A stretch of 8,098 bases of DNA from an uncultured Alphaproteobacteria bacterium (GTDB taxonomy: Bacteria > Pseudomonadota > Alphaproteobacteria > CAAHEQ01 > UBA3637): NCBI GenBank assembly GCA_934216505.1, contig CAKQBW010000024.1, positions 1 to 8,098 on the forward strand, given 5' to 3'. The position numbers were made by a program, and so were the translations under genes. This document shows, piece by piece, positions 7,648 to 8,098 of the stretch. The notes below the pieces were generated by a model that saw only the letters and a program-made list of their open reading frames with translations, ran no database searches and was not told where the DNA came from. Every line of letters starts with the position of its first letter. The first letter of the stretch is position 1.

Positions 7648-8098
7648 ATGAATAAACCAACTAAAAACCAACATTATGTCCCGCAGGTTTATCTTAAAGG
7701 ATTTTCTCGCGATGAAGTTCATGTTTATAGAAACGAACTGAACGGAGATAGAATAGTTTCATCAAAATTCGTCCCCATTGAATCAATTTTTCGAGAAAAA
7801 TATTTGTATGAAATCAAGGATAGCAACAACTCATTTGTCGCTTTGAACCATGTCGAAAAGTGTTTATCTGCATTAGAAGGAATGTTCTCTACTTATAGAA
7901 ATCAACTGATGAGGAAGGCGTTCAATAAAGAGAATCATAGAACAAAATGCTTTTTTACAGCAGAAGAAAAAAACTTTTGGAAGATATTTGTGGTGTTGCA
8001 GATGCTTCGTTCTCCGGCGGTTTTAGATGTTGCAAGAAAGTTTTCCGCAGATTATTTCAGTGATTCATTATCTGCCAACGACGCATACAGTATAGACA
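7648..8098 (+). CDS. DUF4238 family protein, 3'-truncated by the window end
   Basis: Open frame from the ATG at 7648 to the window edge: 150 codons without a stop. The product starts with QHYVPQVYLKGFS (residues 8-20), the hallmark N-terminus of DUF4238, followed by HVYRNELNGDRI and, further in, helices containing EEKNFWKIFVVLQMLRSP. DUF4238 has no settled biochemical role that I know of; members are often seen in accessory and defence regions. The start is four bases after the HTH stop, with only a weak GGGA at 7635-7638, so translation probably depends on coupling to the preceding gene. It is AT-rich like the nuclease gene and unlike the HTH gene between them. Full DUF4238 proteins are commonly around 300 aa, so about half may be missing. 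Confidence 0.85.
   Translation, partial: MNKPTKNQHYVPQVYLKGFSRDEVHVYRNELNGDRIVSSKFVPIESIFREKYLYEIKDSNNSFVALNHVEKCLSALEGMFSTYRNQLMRKAFNKENHRTKCFFTAEEKNFWKIFVVLQMLRSPAVLDVARKFSADYFSDSLSANDAYSID

Overview
The window looks like a stretch of accessory, defence-type DNA from a low-to-middle G+C Bacillota, possibly a gut clostridium. This rests on AT-rich codon use, AGGAG-type ribosome binding sites, and protein families common in such genomes. The taxon is inference; the window holds no rRNA or housekeeping gene. All six genes are on the plus strand and closely spaced (gaps of 140, 51, 62, 0 and 4 bases). There is no gene-free stretch above 300 bases, and I see no tRNA, CRISPR array, insertion sequence, clear promoter or clear terminator.

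Layout: (1) 2-1582, the 5'-truncated remainder of an N6-adenine DNA methyltransferase with a target-recognition-like C-terminus. (2) 1723-4683, a large SIR2-domain protein (986 aa) resembling the defence-associated sirtuins that destroy NAD+ during phage infection. (3) 4735-5589, a Fic AMP-transferase whose C-terminal two thirds resemble the self-inhibited class III enzyme NmFic, fused behind an N-terminal BRO-N domain. A perfect 25-base palindrome lies inside the BRO-N coding sequence. (4) 5652-6806, a PD-(D/E)XK nuclease-fold protein. (5) 6807-7643, an unrecognised protein ending in a sigma-70 region-4-like helix-turn-helix, starting on the base after the nuclease stop codon. (6) 7648 to the window end, the first 150 codons of a DUF4238 protein, which has no complete ORF here because it runs off the edge.

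Working picture: the methyltransferase would mark self DNA. The SIR2 protein and the Fic enzyme are candidate growth-arrest or abortive-infection effectors. The nuclease, HTH protein and DUF4238 protein form a tightly coupled trio that could be one system. Base composition alternates along the window: the methyltransferase, SIR2, nuclease and DUF4238 genes are clearly AT-rich, while fic and the HTH gene are near half G+C. The block was probably assembled from pieces of different origin, so shared orientation does not prove a shared function.
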